Assembly: GCA_026929865.2 (NCBI GenBank)
Contig: CM049415.1
Location: 849,001 to 913,000, forward strand
Direction of reading: 5' to 3'
DNA: 64,000 nt
DNA from: Hyperoplus lanceolatus
Lineage: Eukaryota; Chordata; Actinopteri; Uranoscopiformes; Ammodytidae
The position numbers and the translations under genes were made by a program. The notes beneath the pieces were generated by a model. That model was given only the letters and a program-made list of their open reading frames with translations. It searched no databases and was not told the origin of the DNA. This document shows, piece by piece, positions 62,754 to 64,000 of this stretch (positions within the stretch are counted from its first letter, which is position 1; every line of letters begins with the position of its first letter).

Positions 62754-63367
62754 TGTCAGAGGAGCTGGTTCAATATCATATTTTTTAACATACTTTCTGA
62801 ACAAAGTACACAACTTTTTAGCTAATTAGCTCCACTAAGACGATAAAACAAAATATCCAGGATTCCCAAAGCTAAATTAAAACCCATGATCGCTAACTAT
62901 TGCTAATATTAAAATGTGCTGGCTAACACCTACATGGTGTTTAGAGGGACCCTCTTTACTTGCTGGCAACTATTATATCATTAAACAGCAATGCTAATTT
63001 TTAAGGTGCAGGATTGTTGTAGACTGTATTAATTTTAGCTTGCTTGTTTGTGCTTGCTCCAATTGTGTGCAATATGTTTGTATTTCTTTCCCCATTTTGC
63101 TAGGCTTGTTGTGATTATAAATATTTTTAACTATCTGTTAGGGGGCCTACTGATAACAGTCTGAGGACTACAGCTAGAATTAAGCCATATTGGCATATCT
63201 GCTCATTTAACTGTACAGTTAATTGAAGGGGACTTTCATGACATTTTAAACTAAAATAAAATAATTGTAATTTCATGTGTATCATTAATAATAATAAAAT
63301 AAAATACATACAAAGGACATCACATAATGCGGTTGGTGCTTGGGCGTGTGACTGAAACGGGATCATC
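62754..63367. other. AT-rich intergenic stretch, nothing recognised
   Basis: About 600 bp of AT-rich sequence with scattered stops in all frames. A short AATAATAATAAAATAAAATA tract lies near 63286. I see no coding, RNA or transposon signature. Confidence 0.6.
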
Positions 63368-63931
63368 CCTATGTTCCCCGGGTCCTATGTTCCCCGCTTT
63401 GTATGTTACCCGTTTTTCCAAAAAAGGGTCCTATGTTCCCCGGTCGCAATACATAAGCCTAGGCTACATGGTTCATGCGCCATAGCTGCATAGCTGGGGA
63501 CAGAGCCGCTCCAGCCCTGCCCGACTTGCTGGCTCTCCCCACGGGGAGAAGCTCCAGTGATACCCGGCGCAGTCGCCCTCTCTCGACTGAGCGAATCTAC
63601 GAGCGGCCACCCCCGCCAGATCTGCCTTTTCAGTCTAGAGATTCGACTATATGCGCACGTGAAGTGACGTCACATCGACGAAGCCTCCGTATGGAAACAA
63701 ACGGGGATGCGACGGATATAAAAGCAAGAGGCAAGATCAAGGCGCAATGTTAAGATGAAATAAGAGAGTAAAGTATGTCCCAATAGTATGCCTACTGCAT
63801 CCTAATTGCGACCGGGGAACATAGGACTTTTTTGGAAAAAGGGTCTGATGTTCCCCGGTCGCATAGAAAGCGGGGAACATAGGACCCGGGGAACATAGAA
63901 CCCGGGGAACATAGAACCCGGGGAACATAGG
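63368..63931. mobile_element. MITE-like element with long GGGGAACATAGG inverted ends
   Basis: The left arm (63368 to about 63450) carries CCTATGTTCCCCGGGTCC, CGCTTT and CCGGTCGCAAT. The right arm (63805-63931) is its inverted counterpart, beginning ATTGCGACCGGGGAACATAG and ending in three extra copies of CCCGGGGAACATAG. The arms share TTTTTCCAAAAAA near their inner ends. A target duplication was not found: the flanks read GGATCATC and TACGCTCC. No transposase is encoded, so it would be non-autonomous. The superfamily is unknown to me. Confidence 0.72.
63656..63724 (+). promoter_or_regulatory. Promoter-like cluster: E-box, CRE, TATA-like box
   Basis: CACGTG at 63656-63661, the full CRE palindrome TGACGTCA at 63665-63672 and TATAAAAG at 63717-63724 lie in plus-strand order, 45 bp between CRE and TATA. 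The stretch upstream (63480-63650) is CpG-rich, unlike its surroundings. The cluster sits inside the MITE-like element. Each word can occur by chance; the order and spacing make a promoter plausible but unproven. Confidence 0.35.
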
Positions 63932-64000
63932 TACGCTCCCACTGAAACAACACCCTCTTGTGAGAGTTAATAATTAACTTACAACGAAGAAATAGTCAAC

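Noticed and set aside
63475-63753. 92-codon frame in the CpG-rich core near the right end
   Set aside because: It lies within the MITE-like element, has no recognisable domain, and is best explained by GC-rich composition with few stops.

Overview
The window looks like vertebrate DNA, almost certainly from a teleost fish. Its recognisable pieces form a typical fish repeat set: two long LINEs of the L2/CR1-like (jockey superfamily) kind, a Rex3/RTE-like 3' fragment, a PIF/Harbinger transposon with a spliced transposase gene and a Myb-like partner gene, and a Tc1-like element. I see no rRNA, tRNA or CRISPR, no bacterial gene organisation, and no intact host gene.

About 46.5 kb of the 64 kb is one satellite array. 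Its monomer averages about 170 bp and there are roughly 270 copies (array length divided by unit length). The array runs from base 1 to 59861 and three insertions split it into four segments: 1-14104, 19010-38658, 43645-47121 and 50581-59861. At each insertion the monomer phase carries on across the insert, so the array came first and the elements landed in single monomers later. The array has structure above the monomer. Several sequence classes of monomer are mixed. About 26 blocks of roughly 130-300 bp are inverted and share the same two breakpoints, each breakpoint forming a hairpin. The spacing of these blocks changes in steps of about one monomer, with about 1.27 kb the commonest value.

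The first insert (14105-19009) is a nearly full-length LINE on the minus strand with a coiled-coil ORF1, an endonuclease-reverse transcriptase ORF2 and a (TAAA)n-like tail that holds a Rex3/RTE-like 3' fragment. The second (38659-43644) is a nearly full-length L2-clade LINE on the minus strand, with a 4-bp target duplication and an ORF1 that carries an SGNH/GDSL-type esterase domain. The third (47122-50580) is a Harbinger transposon with matching inverted ends, a CTG target duplication, a four-exon transposase gene and a convergent three-exon Myb/SANT-like gene. Both genes stay in frame across splice sites I could place by eye, so the element may be autonomous.

The array ends at 59861, directly against a Tc1-like element (59862-61261) whose left outer inverted-repeat arm is missing. 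Beyond it lies non-satellite DNA: a decayed copy of an unnamed metazoan protein family (about 61495-62753, minus strand), an AT-rich stretch with nothing recognisable, and a MITE-like inverted-repeat element (63368-63931) with a CRE palindrome and a TATA-like box in its core. The window therefore covers the edge of a long, possibly centromeric or pericentromeric, satellite array and its flank.
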